Source of the DNA: Acidimicrobiales bacterium
Lineage (GTDB): Bacteria > Actinomycetota > Acidimicrobiia > Acidimicrobiales > Poriferisodaliceae
NCBI GenBank assembly: GCA_020631315.1
Contig: JAHDHM010000064.1
Location: 1 to 12,781, forward strand
Reading direction: 5' to 3'
Length of the DNA stretch: 12,781 bases
How positions within the stretch are numbered: position 1 is the first letter of the stretch; every line of letters begins with the position of its first letter. A program made the translations under genes and the position numbers. Under the pieces are notes generated by a model. That model ran no database searches, was not told the DNA's origin, and saw only the letters and a list, made by a program, of their open reading frames with translations. Shown here piece after piece: positions 1 through 6,777 of this stretch.

Positions 1-662
1 CAGTCGATCTGGTCGCCGAGAGCCACTTCGAAGGTCGAGCGTCCGACGTCGACGCCGTAGTTGGCGGACGGTGGTGGTGCCGTCGTGGTCGTGGTGGTCG
101 TGCTGCCGCCACCGCCACCACCAGACGTCGTGGTGGTCGTCGACCCGGGGCCACCGGTGGTGGTCGTGGTCGTGCCGGGGTTGGTCGTGGTGGTGGTCGT
201 GGTCGGCGGGGTCGGGTTGTTGGCCGTCACGTTCTTCGACGCGTTGCCGTTCGAGCCGTTGGCGACGTTCATCGTCACCGAGATGCTGCCCGTCGCACCG
301 TTGGGCGTCGACGACGGGAAGTTGCCGGTGGCGAAGACCTGGCCGGTGCTGCCCGGCTGCAACGTGCCGATGCTGAAGCTGGTCGAGCCGACGGCGTTCA
401 TGGTGCTGAACGACACGGAGATCGAGACGTTGGCGCAGGTCTGGTCGCCCGAGCACGAGTAGCTGATCGTGAACGGGATGTTCGTGTTCACGTTCGCGGA
501 GCTCGGGCCGCTGACCTGGACCGAGCCGACGGCGAGCGCGCTGGCCGGCGACGAGGGTACGAGCGCGGCGACCAACGCCAGCGCGAAGAACGCAGCGAGG
601 ACCTTGCCGCGACCCTGAGCGCGCCGTGCCAGCTCGAGCGGGGCTCGCCCCGCTCGGTGCAT
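1..662 (-). CDS. Secreted protein with DUF11/CARDB-like domain and Thr-rich linkers (3' end outside window)
   Basis: The reading frame opens at an ATG at 662 and runs off the left edge, giving 220 codons. Residues 1-44 look like a Sec signal peptide: an Arg/Lys-rich n-region, a hydrophobic core (VLAAFFALALVAALV, 21-35) and AxA-type cleavage sites near 40-44. Residues about 45-148 resemble a beta-sandwich of the DUF11/CARDB kind, with Cys70 and Cys76 close enough to form a disulfide. Residues about 150-198 are low-complexity linkers of Thr runs separated by Pro/Gly blocks, after which a second domain begins (YGVDVGRSTFEVALGD). The start ATG overlaps the stop of the PilX-like gene by one base (TGATG), so translation is probably coupled. 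A GTG codon directly precedes the ATG and is an alternative start. Being fourth after V-W-X pilins it sits where pilY1 would be; an adhesin or pilus-tip role is inference, and I see no PilY1 beta-propeller in the visible part. Confidence 0.8.
   Translation of the reverse strand, partial: MHRAGRAPLELARRAQGRGKVLAAFFALALVAALVPSSPASALAVGSVQVSGPSSANVNTNIPFTISYSCSGDQTCANVSISVSFSTMNAVGSTSFSIGTLQPGSTGQVFATGNFPSSTPNGATGSISVTMNVANGSNGNASKNVTANNPTPPTTTTTTTNPGTTTTTTGGPGSTTTTTSGGGGGGSTTTTTTTAPPPSANYGVDVGRSTFEVALGDQID
73..213. repeat. Low-complexity GGT/CGT (ACC/ACG) tract encoding Thr-rich linkers
   Basis: The plus strand carries irregular runs of GGTGGTCGT-like units. Read on the minus strand they are ACC and ACG threonine codons in three blocks split by Pro/Gly stretches, at about residues 150-198 of the secreted protein. 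Such linkers in actinobacterial secreted proteins are usually extended and often glycosylated. The tract is prone to slippage, so repeat number could vary between strains. Confidence 0.7.
635..656. promoter_or_regulatory. Perfect 10-bp hairpin at the start of the secreted-protein gene
   Basis: The arms 635-644 (CGAGCGGGGC) and 647-656 (GCCCCGCTCG) are perfectly complementary with only TC between them, so the real loop would be a few bases larger. In the mRNA the hairpin starts about four bases after the ATG at 662, inside codons 3-9, and directly follows the PilX-like stop codon. It could dampen initiation or mark an RNA-processing or attenuation point between the two coupled genes. Coding constraint alone (Arg/Ala/Gly/Pro codons) could also produce it. 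Confidence 0.4.
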
Positions 663-2284
663 CACAGGCGACCCCAGGCCGGGACCGGCGTCTCACGCCA
701 GTCGACGAAGGCGTACGCCGAGGACACCCGCGGGAACAGCGGCGGTGAGATGTCGCGGAACCGTGCGTCCCAGCTGAAGTCCTGTGTCGGGAAGAACAGG
801 ACGAAGTCGCCGGTGTCACGTGTGGCGATCGAGCCCTCGAAGTTCAGCTGCGGCGTCACGACGAGCGGCGGCACCGAACCCCACTGACCGCACGAGCGAG
901 CCACTCGGAGCTGGCCCTTCTGTGCCAGGAACGCACCCGTCAGGTTCAGCTGACCCGGGATCTGCGTACCGACGGCGTTCGGGTTGATCACGATGTCACC
1001 GGAAGCGACGACGCCGAGGACATCGCCGACCGACCGGTCGCGATAGTCGATGTCGCCGTTCAAGATGACGTGCGCTTCGTCCTGCACGCTGCCCGCAGCG
1101 ATCGTCAGCGGCGCACCGACGACGACCTCGCCGCTGGGAGCGCCGACGTTGCGGTTGCCGAGCACGACGTGGGCATTGGCCCACAGGACACCGTTCTGCG
1201 GCAGGTCGAACGTGCCGAGCACCGTCCACTGGTTGGTGTTGGCGATGCCGTCACCGTCGCCGTCCTCTTCGGCGTTGATCCACCACCACTCGTCGGGTTC
1301 GAGACAGCCGAGGCTGGTCGTCACGGTCGAATACCAGACCGCGACGCGTGACGAGTTGCCGATCACGTGCGGCTGGATCATGTACGCGGTGGCGTTCGGT
1401 TCGTCGAGGCAGATGCCACCGCGGCTGCACGCAGTCTGCTCGAGCAGTGCGATGTCGTCCCACAGGTCGTCGAACACGAGTGGTTCCGGGAACACGTCCG
1501 TCACGAGGCCGCCGTGTGCGCCGGTGGAGTCGAAGCCGATGGCGTCGTTGGCGAAGCTCGGCGGGGCGAGGATCTCGTTGTCCGCGTAGACGTCACCTCT
1601 CGCGGTACCGATGGGCGGACCGTTGAACACGACGTCGTTGCCCGAGTACACGGGACCTTCGACATCGGCGCTCGGCGAGAAGCGGAGGTCGACCTCGCTC
1701 AACCACTGGAACGCCGACACTGCCGGCGGGCTGATGTCGACGCTGATGGTGCGGAACTGGCGGCGGGCACGGATCTGCCCGGACACGATGAGCTCGACGG
1801 CACCGCGGTCCGAACGCGGTCGGACCTCGATGAGCACTTCACCGTCGTCGCCGTCGACCGTCAGGGGATGACGGATCCAGTCGGCGGGCGTCGGGTCGTC
1901 GTTGTAGGACCACGAACCGCAGTCCGTCAGCCACGACTCGCCGGCGGCACGGGTGGTGCCGGTCTGGGCCGAGAGCGGATCGGTGCAGGTGCGAGCTCGT
2001 TCGAACTCGTCGACCCACGCGAGGTGATAAGTCGGGTCGACCGAGAGCTTCGACACGTAGCGGTCGACGACGGCTTCCATGTGGGCGAGCAGGACGTCGT
2101 CACGCTCGTTGTAGCGGGCCTGTCGGTACTGGGCGGTGGCTTCGCGTGCGAGCACGAGCACGGCGGCGAAGATCACCATGATGCCGAGCACCACGGTGAC
2201 GAGGGCGATGCCGTCCTCCCCACGGGCGCGCTTGCGGCGTCGGGCTCCGGTCGGCGACAGGGCGATGAGTGCGTCAGCTGGCAT
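662..2284 (-). CDS. PilX-like minor type IV pilin
   Basis: The product is 540 residues. An Arg/Lys-rich leader ends in GEDG and is followed by IALVTVVLGIMVIFAAVLVLA, fitting a prepilin peptidase site between Gly25 and Ile26 and a single membrane helix at 26-46. Position +5 is Thr30, not the usual Glu; loss of Glu5 is common in PilX and GspK proteins, which supports the PilX assignment. The rest (about 50-540) is a large extracytoplasmic region. It holds six cysteines (100, 122, 286, 292, 327, 465), a DxDxDGxxN loop at 341-349, and a beta-rich C-terminal part with alternating short strands (about 365-435). I chose ATG 2284 over the longer frame from 2416 because the extra 44 residues lie inside the upstream gene and look unnatural. 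This start overlaps the PilW-like gene by 11 bases, and a purine-rich GAGGAAGAGG lies 12 bases before it. The role is inferred: minor pilin needed for pilus priming or tip formation. Confidence 0.85.
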   Translation of the reverse strand: MPADALIALSPTGARRRKRARGEDGIALVTVVLGIMVIFAAVLVLAREATAQYRQARYNERDDVLLAHMEAVVDRYVSKLSVDPTYHLAWVDEFERARTCTDPLSAQTGTTRAAGESWLTDCGSWSYNDDPTPADWIRHPLTVDGDDGEVLIEVRPRSDRGAVELIVSGQIRARRQFRTISVDISPPAVSAFQWLSEVDLRFSPSADVEGPVYSGNDVVFNGPPIGTARGDVYADNEILAPPSFANDAIGFDSTGAHGGLVTDVFPEPLVFDDLWDDIALLEQTACSRGGICLDEPNATAYMIQPHVIGNSSRVAVWYSTVTTSLGCLEPDEWWWINAEEDGDGDGIANTNQWTVLGTFDLPQNGVLWANAHVVLGNRNVGAPSGEVVVGAPLTIAAGSVQDEAHVILNGDIDYRDRSVGDVLGVVASGDIVINPNAVGTQIPGQLNLTGAFLAQKGQLRVARSCGQWGSVPPLVVTPQLNFEGSIATRDTGDFVLFFPTQDFSWDARFRDISPPLFPRVSSAYAFVDWRETPVPAWGRL

Positions 2285-3017
2285 TGCGGAGCAGCACCTC
2301 TTCCTCGACCTCGAAGTTGCGAGGCACCACGGATGTGTCGGCAGCACGAGGCACCACCTCGAGCTGCACCAGGACCTGGTCGAAACCGCACGAGATGCCG
2401 CCGTTGCCGAGCTCATTGCGTCGGTCGCACAGCGCCTGGTCGACGACGGTGCCGGCGGTCGTGAGGCGACGTCCGGTGAACAGCACGACGTCCTCGGCGA
2501 TGCGCGGGATCACGGTGAGCGTGACGTCCGGACCGCCGGCGATGTCGTAGGTCCAGTCGGGATAGCTCGATCCTGCGTCGGCGAAGATGATCGACTTCTC
2601 GAGCTCGCACAGCCCGTCGGCGCAGTTCACCTTCTCGTAGCTGATGCGCTCGGGACCCGCGACGTCGGCACGGTCCGAATAGAAGACGATGCGGTCCTCG
2701 TTCAACAGCTCGACGGGCTGGCCACCGGCCGCGCTGCTCGGCGGGGTCGCCTGGCGCAGCTCGATGGTGAGCTCGTTGAGCGCGGGCCGGGTACGACGCT
2801 CCACCTCGGCGAGCTGCTCGGCGAAGGCCACGTCGCGCAGGAAGCCGTTGTAGGCGCCGTAGAAGGCGGTGAGGACCATCGACATGATGGCGATCGTCAA
2901 GCTGAGCTCGAGCGTCGAGAAGCCGCGCTCACCGCGCTGGAGCGCTCGGCAACGCTCGACGAGCGACGCGCGCCCCGGCTGGGGCGACGGTGCGAATCTC
3001 ATGGCGGGCCACCTCAT
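2274..3017 (-). CDS. PilW/PulJ-like minor type IV pilin
   Basis: The product is 247 residues. A basic leader ends in RGERG and is followed by FSTLELSLTIAIMSMVLTAF, which is a class III prepilin signal: cleavage between Gly32 and Phe33, with Glu37 at +5, then one membrane helix (33-52). The extracellular part has a helix continuing to about 90, a beta-rich domain, and two cysteine pairs (132/137 and 197/210) likely to be disulfide-bonded. The size and layout fit the PilW/PulJ group. The longer open frame, up to 3635, was rejected because it lies in the antisense-quality out-of-frame part of the PilV-like gene. ATG 3017 overlaps the upstream stop as ATGA, a standard translational-coupling arrangement; a second in-frame ATG five codons later is possible. 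It is the second gene of the operon. Confidence 0.87.
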   Translation of the reverse strand: MRWPAMRFAPSPQPGRASLVERCRALQRGERGFSTLELSLTIAIMSMVLTAFYGAYNGFLRDVAFAEQLAEVERRTRPALNELTIELRQATPPSSAAGGQPVELLNEDRIVFYSDRADVAGPERISYEKVNCADGLCELEKSIIFADAGSSYPDWTYDIAGGPDVTLTVIPRIAEDVVLFTGRRLTTAGTVVDQALCDRRNELGNGGISCGFDQVLVQLEVVPRAADTSVVPRNFEVEEEVLLRNAS

Positions 3018-4717
3018 GGCAGGCACGGGGCCACAGCGGCGCCCCACGTCGTGGTCGTGCCGTTCGGCGGCACGTTGACCGATGCTTCGGCGACGACCTC
3101 GTTGTCGTTCCAGCAGACCTTGCGGACGAGCCAGTCGTTGCCGAGCCCGTTCGCCGGCAACGCTGCGGTGACCGTGCCGTTGGCGTTCGGCAGCACCGGG
3201 GCGCTCCAGTTGGCACCCGAGCCGAACGGCAGGAACTGGAAGTAGCCGTGGTCGCCCTGGACGAACACGAGCACGCCGTGGTTCGCCGGGGTCGACAGGT
3301 TCAGGACCTCGGTCCCCCACACCACGATCGGACCCATCGCATGGGTCAGCTCCTGGTGGCCGTACGGGCTCTGGACGACGATCTCCGGCGCCGACTTGGA
3401 GCCGACCGGCAGGTTGAAGCGGACCGCACCGTTGGCGTCGGTGGTCTGGACCAGCGGACCGTAGGCATCGGAGGTGACGTTCACGAGCGCACCACGCAGC
3501 GGCTGGCCGTCGGGACCGTTCACGATGAAGGTCATCTCGGCGGTGTTGTTCGTCGCGACGTCGAGCTCGACCTGTTCGACCCTGAGCGTGTTGGTCGGAT
3601 AGTCCTCGGTGACCTCGACGGTCTCTGCACCCCACGGCACGTAACCCGGAGCATCGATCTGGAGCGTGTACTCACCCGGGATCAGCGGATTCCCCTCGAA
3701 CTCGGAGATGTTCCAGACACCGGTGCTGCTCTGGTCGTCGTCGTCGAGCACGACGTAGCGGCCCTCGTAACCGATGATGAGGGAGGCCCGCTCGAGCGGC
3801 ACGGGCAGGCCACCGAGCTCGGTCGGTGCGTCGACCTCGACGCGCAGGTCGACGTCCTTGTAGATCGTGAGGCTGACGTTGACCGTGCGACCGGCGGTCG
3901 CTTCGACCTGGTCGGTGAACGACACGAGGTCCGACGGGTGGATGCGCCAGCCGCCGCCGGAGACGTCGGCGAGGGTCGAACCGAGCCGGATGCGGTAGGC
4001 GCCGCCGCCCAGGTTCGGGACGAGGTTCTGGAACGTCTGCTCCTGCGTCGAGATGCCCGACGTCGGGGTGATCGCACCGCCGGCGACCGGGACGAGGAAC
4101 ACGCTCGGCCAGTCCGTGGCCGACGATGCGTTGCCGACCGGCTCGTGCTTGCGCAGCTGGACGACGACCGTGCCCTGACCGTCGCTGCCCGAGGACACGT
4201 AGTCAGGGGTGATCGCCGTCGAGAAGATCATCGGATCGATGCTCAAGTCGACCGGCTGCACCGAGACCTGGATCCACTTGTAGTTGCGACCGAAGTCGGG
4301 CTGGCCGGTCACACCGTCAGCGCCGACGCCGTTGAGATCGAAACCCGAGTCCGTGCCCGAGGAACCGACCCATTCGACCGTGGTGGCGACGTTGTACGCG
4401 ATGCCCTGCACGGTCAGCACCTCGGTGTCCGGCAGGACGCCGTTCGGGGCGCCGCCGACGACACCGATGTCGTCGAAGTTCAGTTGACGGATCTCGTCGA
4501 GCCGACCCTGGGCCAGAGACTCACCGACATCGATGACCTTGGCGTCACGCAGGACGGCGAACGACGAGATGGTCGGGCCGATCGTCAACGTGAGCGCGAT
4601 CGCGAGCACCGAGACCGCCATGATGGTCTCGATCAGCGTCATGCCCTCGTCGGATCGTCGGTCTCGTCGAGGCCTCGGATCCGCCGGGTTCCGCCCGCGG
4701 CGGCACAGAAGTGTCAC
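3014..4717 (-). CDS. Large PilV/PulI-like minor pilin with extended beta-sandwich C-terminal part
   Basis: The product is 567 residues, several times longer than typical PilV/PulI pilins (roughly 120-200). The N-terminus is Arg-rich, ends in RSDEG and continues MTLIETIMAVSVLAIALTL: a prepilin site between Gly25 and Met26 with Glu30 at +5. The pilin-like part reaches about residue 160. Beyond it come several beta-rich segments, of which 394-440 resembles a carboxypeptidase-regulatory-like (CarboxypepD) fold with the pattern PDGQPLRGALV then TTDANGAVRFNLP. There is an Asp run at 325-328, and Cys535/Cys565 may pair near the end. The start is GTG 4717; an in-frame TAG lies 36 bases upstream with no other ATG/GTG between. 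No clear Shine-Dalgarno is seen. A weak -10 candidate, TATAGC (4747-4752), lacks a recognisable -35. As first gene of the operon, its large exposed region could mediate adhesion; that is inference. Confidence 0.86.
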   Translation of the reverse strand: MTLLCRRGRNPADPRPRRDRRSDEGMTLIETIMAVSVLAIALTLTIGPTISSFAVLRDAKVIDVGESLAQGRLDEIRQLNFDDIGVVGGAPNGVLPDTEVLTVQGIAYNVATTVEWVGSSGTDSGFDLNGVGADGVTGQPDFGRNYKWIQVSVQPVDLSIDPMIFSTAITPDYVSSGSDGQGTVVVQLRKHEPVGNASSATDWPSVFLVPVAGGAITPTSGISTQEQTFQNLVPNLGGGAYRIRLGSTLADVSGGGWRIHPSDLVSFTDQVEATAGRTVNVSLTIYKDVDLRVEVDAPTELGGLPVPLERASLIIGYEGRYVVLDDDDQSSTGVWNISEFEGNPLIPGEYTLQIDAPGYVPWGAETVEVTEDYPTNTLRVEQVELDVATNNTAEMTFIVNGPDGQPLRGALVNVTSDAYGPLVQTTDANGAVRFNLPVGSKSAPEIVVQSPYGHQELTHAMGPIVVWGTEVLNLSTPANHGVLVFVQGDHGYFQFLPFGSGANWSAPVLPNANGTVTAALPANGLGNDWLVRKVCWNDNEVVAEASVNVPPNGTTTTWGAAVAPCLP

Positions 4718-4798
4718 GAACGTTCTGTCGACCGACGGTGAGGTCCGCTATAGGACTGTCTGCGACGCCCCGCGGTGTCGGAGTCGGCGAGCGATCAG

Positions 4799-4825
4799 GC
4801 CCGCCACAGAACGGTTCAGGCGGGC
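4799..4825 (-). terminator. Hairpin spanning the uridine kinase stop codon, candidate terminator
   Basis: The arms GCCCGCC (4799-4805) and GGCGGGC (4819-4825) are perfectly complementary around a 13-base loop that itself contains GAAC/GTTC. The udk stop codon (4816-4818) lies in the loop next to the first transcribed arm. No U tract follows, as is frequent in high-GC actinobacteria. It would separate the acyl-CoA dehydrogenase/udk unit from the pilin operon downstream. Confidence 0.4.
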
Positions 4826-5433
4826 GTGACGAGCTCGGCCGCGGCGGCGACCTCGGCGGCGAGGGTGCTCACGTCCCACGGATGCTGGTGCACGAGATCG
4901 GCGTCGATGCCGTGGGGCTGCACGAACTCGTCATGCATCGGCGCCACCGACGCGGCGAACTGACGGCGCACGTCGGCCTCGTCGCGGCCACGTTCGACGG
5001 TGTCGCGTGCGAGCCGGCGTTCGAAGCGCACACCCTCGGGCACGTCGAGGAACACGCACAGGTCGAGCCGCTCACGAATGGCGGGTTCGTCGAGCAGCAG
5101 GATGCCCTCGGCGATGACGATCGATCGGGCCTCGCAGACCTGATGGTCACCCGTGCGGGTGTGCTGAGCGAAGTCGTACTCAGGGACGCCGATCGCCTGA
5201 CCAGAACGCAGGGCGTCGAGGTGTTGCACGAACAGCTCGACGTCGAGCGACGACGGATGATCGAAGTTGATCTCCGACCGCTCCTCCATCGTCAGGTGCG
5301 CGAGGTCGCGGTAGTAGGCGTCGAACGGCAGCACCGCCACACGCTCGTCACCCAGCTCCTCGGCGATCGCCGACGCCAACGTCGACTTGCCCGAGCCAGA
5401 CCCGCCACAGATCCCGATGATCGCCACGTCCAT
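4816..5433 (-). CDS. udk: Uridine kinase
   Basis: The product is 205 residues, close to the family size of about 210. It phosphorylates uridine (and usually cytidine) to the monophosphate in pyrimidine salvage, in the cytoplasm. The P-loop GGSGSGKST lies at 10-18. The family's nucleoside-site signatures follow: FDAYYRD (37-43), NFDHPSSLD (56-64) and PEYDFAQHTR (84-93). IVIAEGILLL (105-114) is the Walker B-like strand, and RRLARDTVERGR (139-150) is the arginine-rich lid. All key elements are intact. It starts 18 bases after the acyl-CoA dehydrogenase stop and is probably cotranscribed with it, although a TAGATT nine bases before the ATG (5443-5448) could give it a promoter of its own. The functional link to the dehydrogenase is not obvious. 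Phosphoribulokinase is the main alternative, but the motif set favours Udk. Confidence 0.9.
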   Translation of the reverse strand: MDVAIIGICGGSGSGKSTLASAIAEELGDERVAVLPFDAYYRDLAHLTMEERSEINFDHPSSLDVELFVQHLDALRSGQAIGVPEYDFAQHTRTGDHQVCEARSIVIAEGILLLDEPAIRERLDLCVFLDVPEGVRFERRLARDTVERGRDEADVRRQFAASVAPMHDEFVQPHGIDADLVHQHPWDVSTLAAEVAAAAELVTPA

Positions 5434-5451
5434 CGGGCGGCCAATCTAGAC

Positions 5452-6702
5452 CTACTTCGGGGTGTCCTTCCAGGGACCCTTGTCGGCGCGGGGTTCCTTG
5501 GGCAGGCCGAGGATGCGCTCGCCGATGATGTTGCGTTGCACCTGGCTGGTGCCGGCGTAGATCGTGCCGCTGCGTGCGACCAGCGCGGTGTTGATCCACG
5601 CAGTGGCCGTGTTGGGCGTACCCGCCGCGGCCGGGCCGAGGCCTGAACCCTGCGTCGGGTCGGCGTCGTGGATCATGGCGTCGGCGCCGAGGATGTCGAG
5701 CGCCAGCTCCGTCACTTCCTTGTGGTACTCGGACCAGTTGAGCTTGCCGAGCGAGCTCTCGGGACCGGGAGCGTTGCCGGCGAGGAAGCCGCTGAGCACC
5801 CGCATGCCCGTGTAGCGCATGATCTCGACCTTGCTGTGACACCAGGCCAGCTTCTGACGGACGTGCGGGTCGTCGAGCTTGCCGCGCTCTCGGGCGAGCT
5901 CGATCAGGCGGTTCAGCTCTTCTCGGTGACGCAGACCGACGACCGTGGTGCCGGCGCCACGCTCGAACCCGAGCAGCGTGTTGGCCACCATCCAGCCGCC
6001 GTTGACCTCGCCGACGACGTTCTCCTTCGGGCAGCGTGCGTCGGTGAGGAACACCTCGTTGAAGTGGGTGTGACCGGCGATGTTGACGATCGGCCGCACC
6101 TCGACGCCCGGCTGGTCCATCGGCACGAGCAGGAAGGTGATGCCCTGGTGCTTCGGCGACTCCGGGGCCGTGCGAGCCAGCACGAAGATCCAGTTGGCGC
6201 TGCCGCCGGCCGACGTCCAGATCTTCTGCCCGTTGATGACCCACTCGTCGCCGTCGAGCTCGGCCTTGCAGCCGAGGTTGGCGAGGTCGGAACCGGCGTT
6301 CGGTTCGGAGTAGCCCTGGCACCACAGGTCGGTGCCGTCCATGATGCGCGGCAGGAAGTGGTTGCGCTGCTCTTCGGTGCCCTGGTGGATGATCGTGTTG
6401 CCGACCATCGTGATGCCGAATGCGTCGTTGGCGCCGGCGGTCGGGACGCCCCGCTTGAAGAACTCCTCGTTGATGATGATGTTCTCGAGCGCGGTCAGGC
6501 CCGGGCCGCCGTACTGCTCGGGCCACGACGGTGCGAGGTAACCGTTCTCGGACAGGGTGGCGCGCCAGTCCTTGGTGAACTGCGTGCGCTCCGCGCCTTC
6601 GAGGGAACCGATCCCGGCCCAGTCGTCGGGCAGGTTCTCCTCGAGGAAGGCGGCGACCTTCTCGCGGTAGGACTCGGCTTCGGCGGAATACGTCGGCTGC
6701 AT
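5452..6702 (-). CDS. Acyl-CoA dehydrogenase (FadE, IVD/FadE26-type catalytic site)
   Basis: The product is 416 residues, a full-length single-domain FAD flavoenzyme that introduces the alpha-beta double bond in acyl-CoA. The N-terminal helical domain (1-about 120), middle beta domain (about 121-230) and C-terminal helical domain (about 231-400) are all present. The first family signature is YSEPNAGSDLANL (131-143), and NGQKIWTSAG (157-166) continues the flavin/substrate region. The second signature is TIYAGTSQVQRNIIGERI (380-397). In medium-chain enzymes the base before GT is Glu, but here it is Ala383. LLGFERGAG places Glu247 where isovaleryl-CoA dehydrogenase and the mycobacterial FadE26 group have their catalytic Glu. 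The substrate is therefore more likely branched, long or steroid-derived than medium-chain, which is inference. The ATG is preceded by TACCGT and exactly seven bases, with no Shine-Dalgarno, so the mRNA is probably leaderless. Udk follows 18 bases downstream. Confidence 0.93.
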   Translation of the reverse strand: MQPTYSAEAESYREKVAAFLEENLPDDWAGIGSLEGAERTQFTKDWRATLSENGYLAPSWPEQYGGPGLTALENIIINEEFFKRGVPTAGANDAFGITMVGNTIIHQGTEEQRNHFLPRIMDGTDLWCQGYSEPNAGSDLANLGCKAELDGDEWVINGQKIWTSAGGSANWIFVLARTAPESPKHQGITFLLVPMDQPGVEVRPIVNIAGHTHFNEVFLTDARCPKENVVGEVNGGWMVANTLLGFERGAGTTVVGLRHREELNRLIELARERGKLDDPHVRQKLAWCHSKVEIMRYTGMRVLSGFLAGNAPGPESSLGKLNWSEYHKEVTELALDILGADAMIHDADPTQGSGLGPAAAGTPNTATAWINTALVARSGTIYAGTSQVQRNIIGERILGLPKEPRADKGPWKDTPK

Positions 6703-6709
6703 GCGGAGA

Positions 6710-6740
6710 ACGGTAGACGCGCCACCCTCTCGTGTCCCAA
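6710..6740 (-). promoter_or_regulatory. Promoter of the first acyl-CoA dehydrogenase gene, predicted leaderless start
   Basis: On the minus strand TACCGT (6710-6715) fits the actinobacterial -10 TAnnnT. Seventeen bases upstream is GGGACA (6733-6738), matching four of six bases of TTGACA. Seven bases lie between the -10 and the ATG at 6702, placing the transcription start at the first base of the start codon. The element lies in the 75-base gap shared with the divergent lipoprotein gene. Confidence 0.6.
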
Positions 6741-6777
6741 GTCACAGGTCGCCACGGGTCGCTGTCGGCGGCGTGAC

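Noticed and set aside
73..213. The GGTGGTCGT repeats as a CRISPR or regulatory tandem array.
   Set aside because: Units are irregular, have no spacers, and are fully explained by Thr codons in a secreted-protein linker.
61..462. A plus-strand open frame rich in Val and Pro.
   Set aside because: It is the antisense of the Thr-rich linker gene; the minus-strand frame has a signal peptide and sensible domain composition.
4718..4725. GAACGTTC upstream of the pilin operon as a possible LexA (SOS) box.
   Set aside because: Actinobacterial LexA sites need a spacer between GAAC and GTTC; here the half-sites are contiguous and only eight bases long.
2990..4741. A 583-codon plus-strand open frame opposite the PilV-like gene.
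   Set aside because: Its product is an Arg/Asp/Val-rich mix with no domain, typical of the antisense of a high-GC gene; the opposite strand has a perfect prepilin signal.
4747..4752. TATAGC as the -10 of the pilin operon promoter.
   Set aside because: It lacks the final T of TAnnnT and has no recognisable -35 at normal spacing, so it is mentioned in the gene entry but not called as a feature.
5668..6777. In-frame upstream extension of the lipoprotein gene back to 5668.
   Set aside because: It is antisense to the acyl-CoA dehydrogenase gene and would bury the lipoprotein signal peptide in the middle of a protein.
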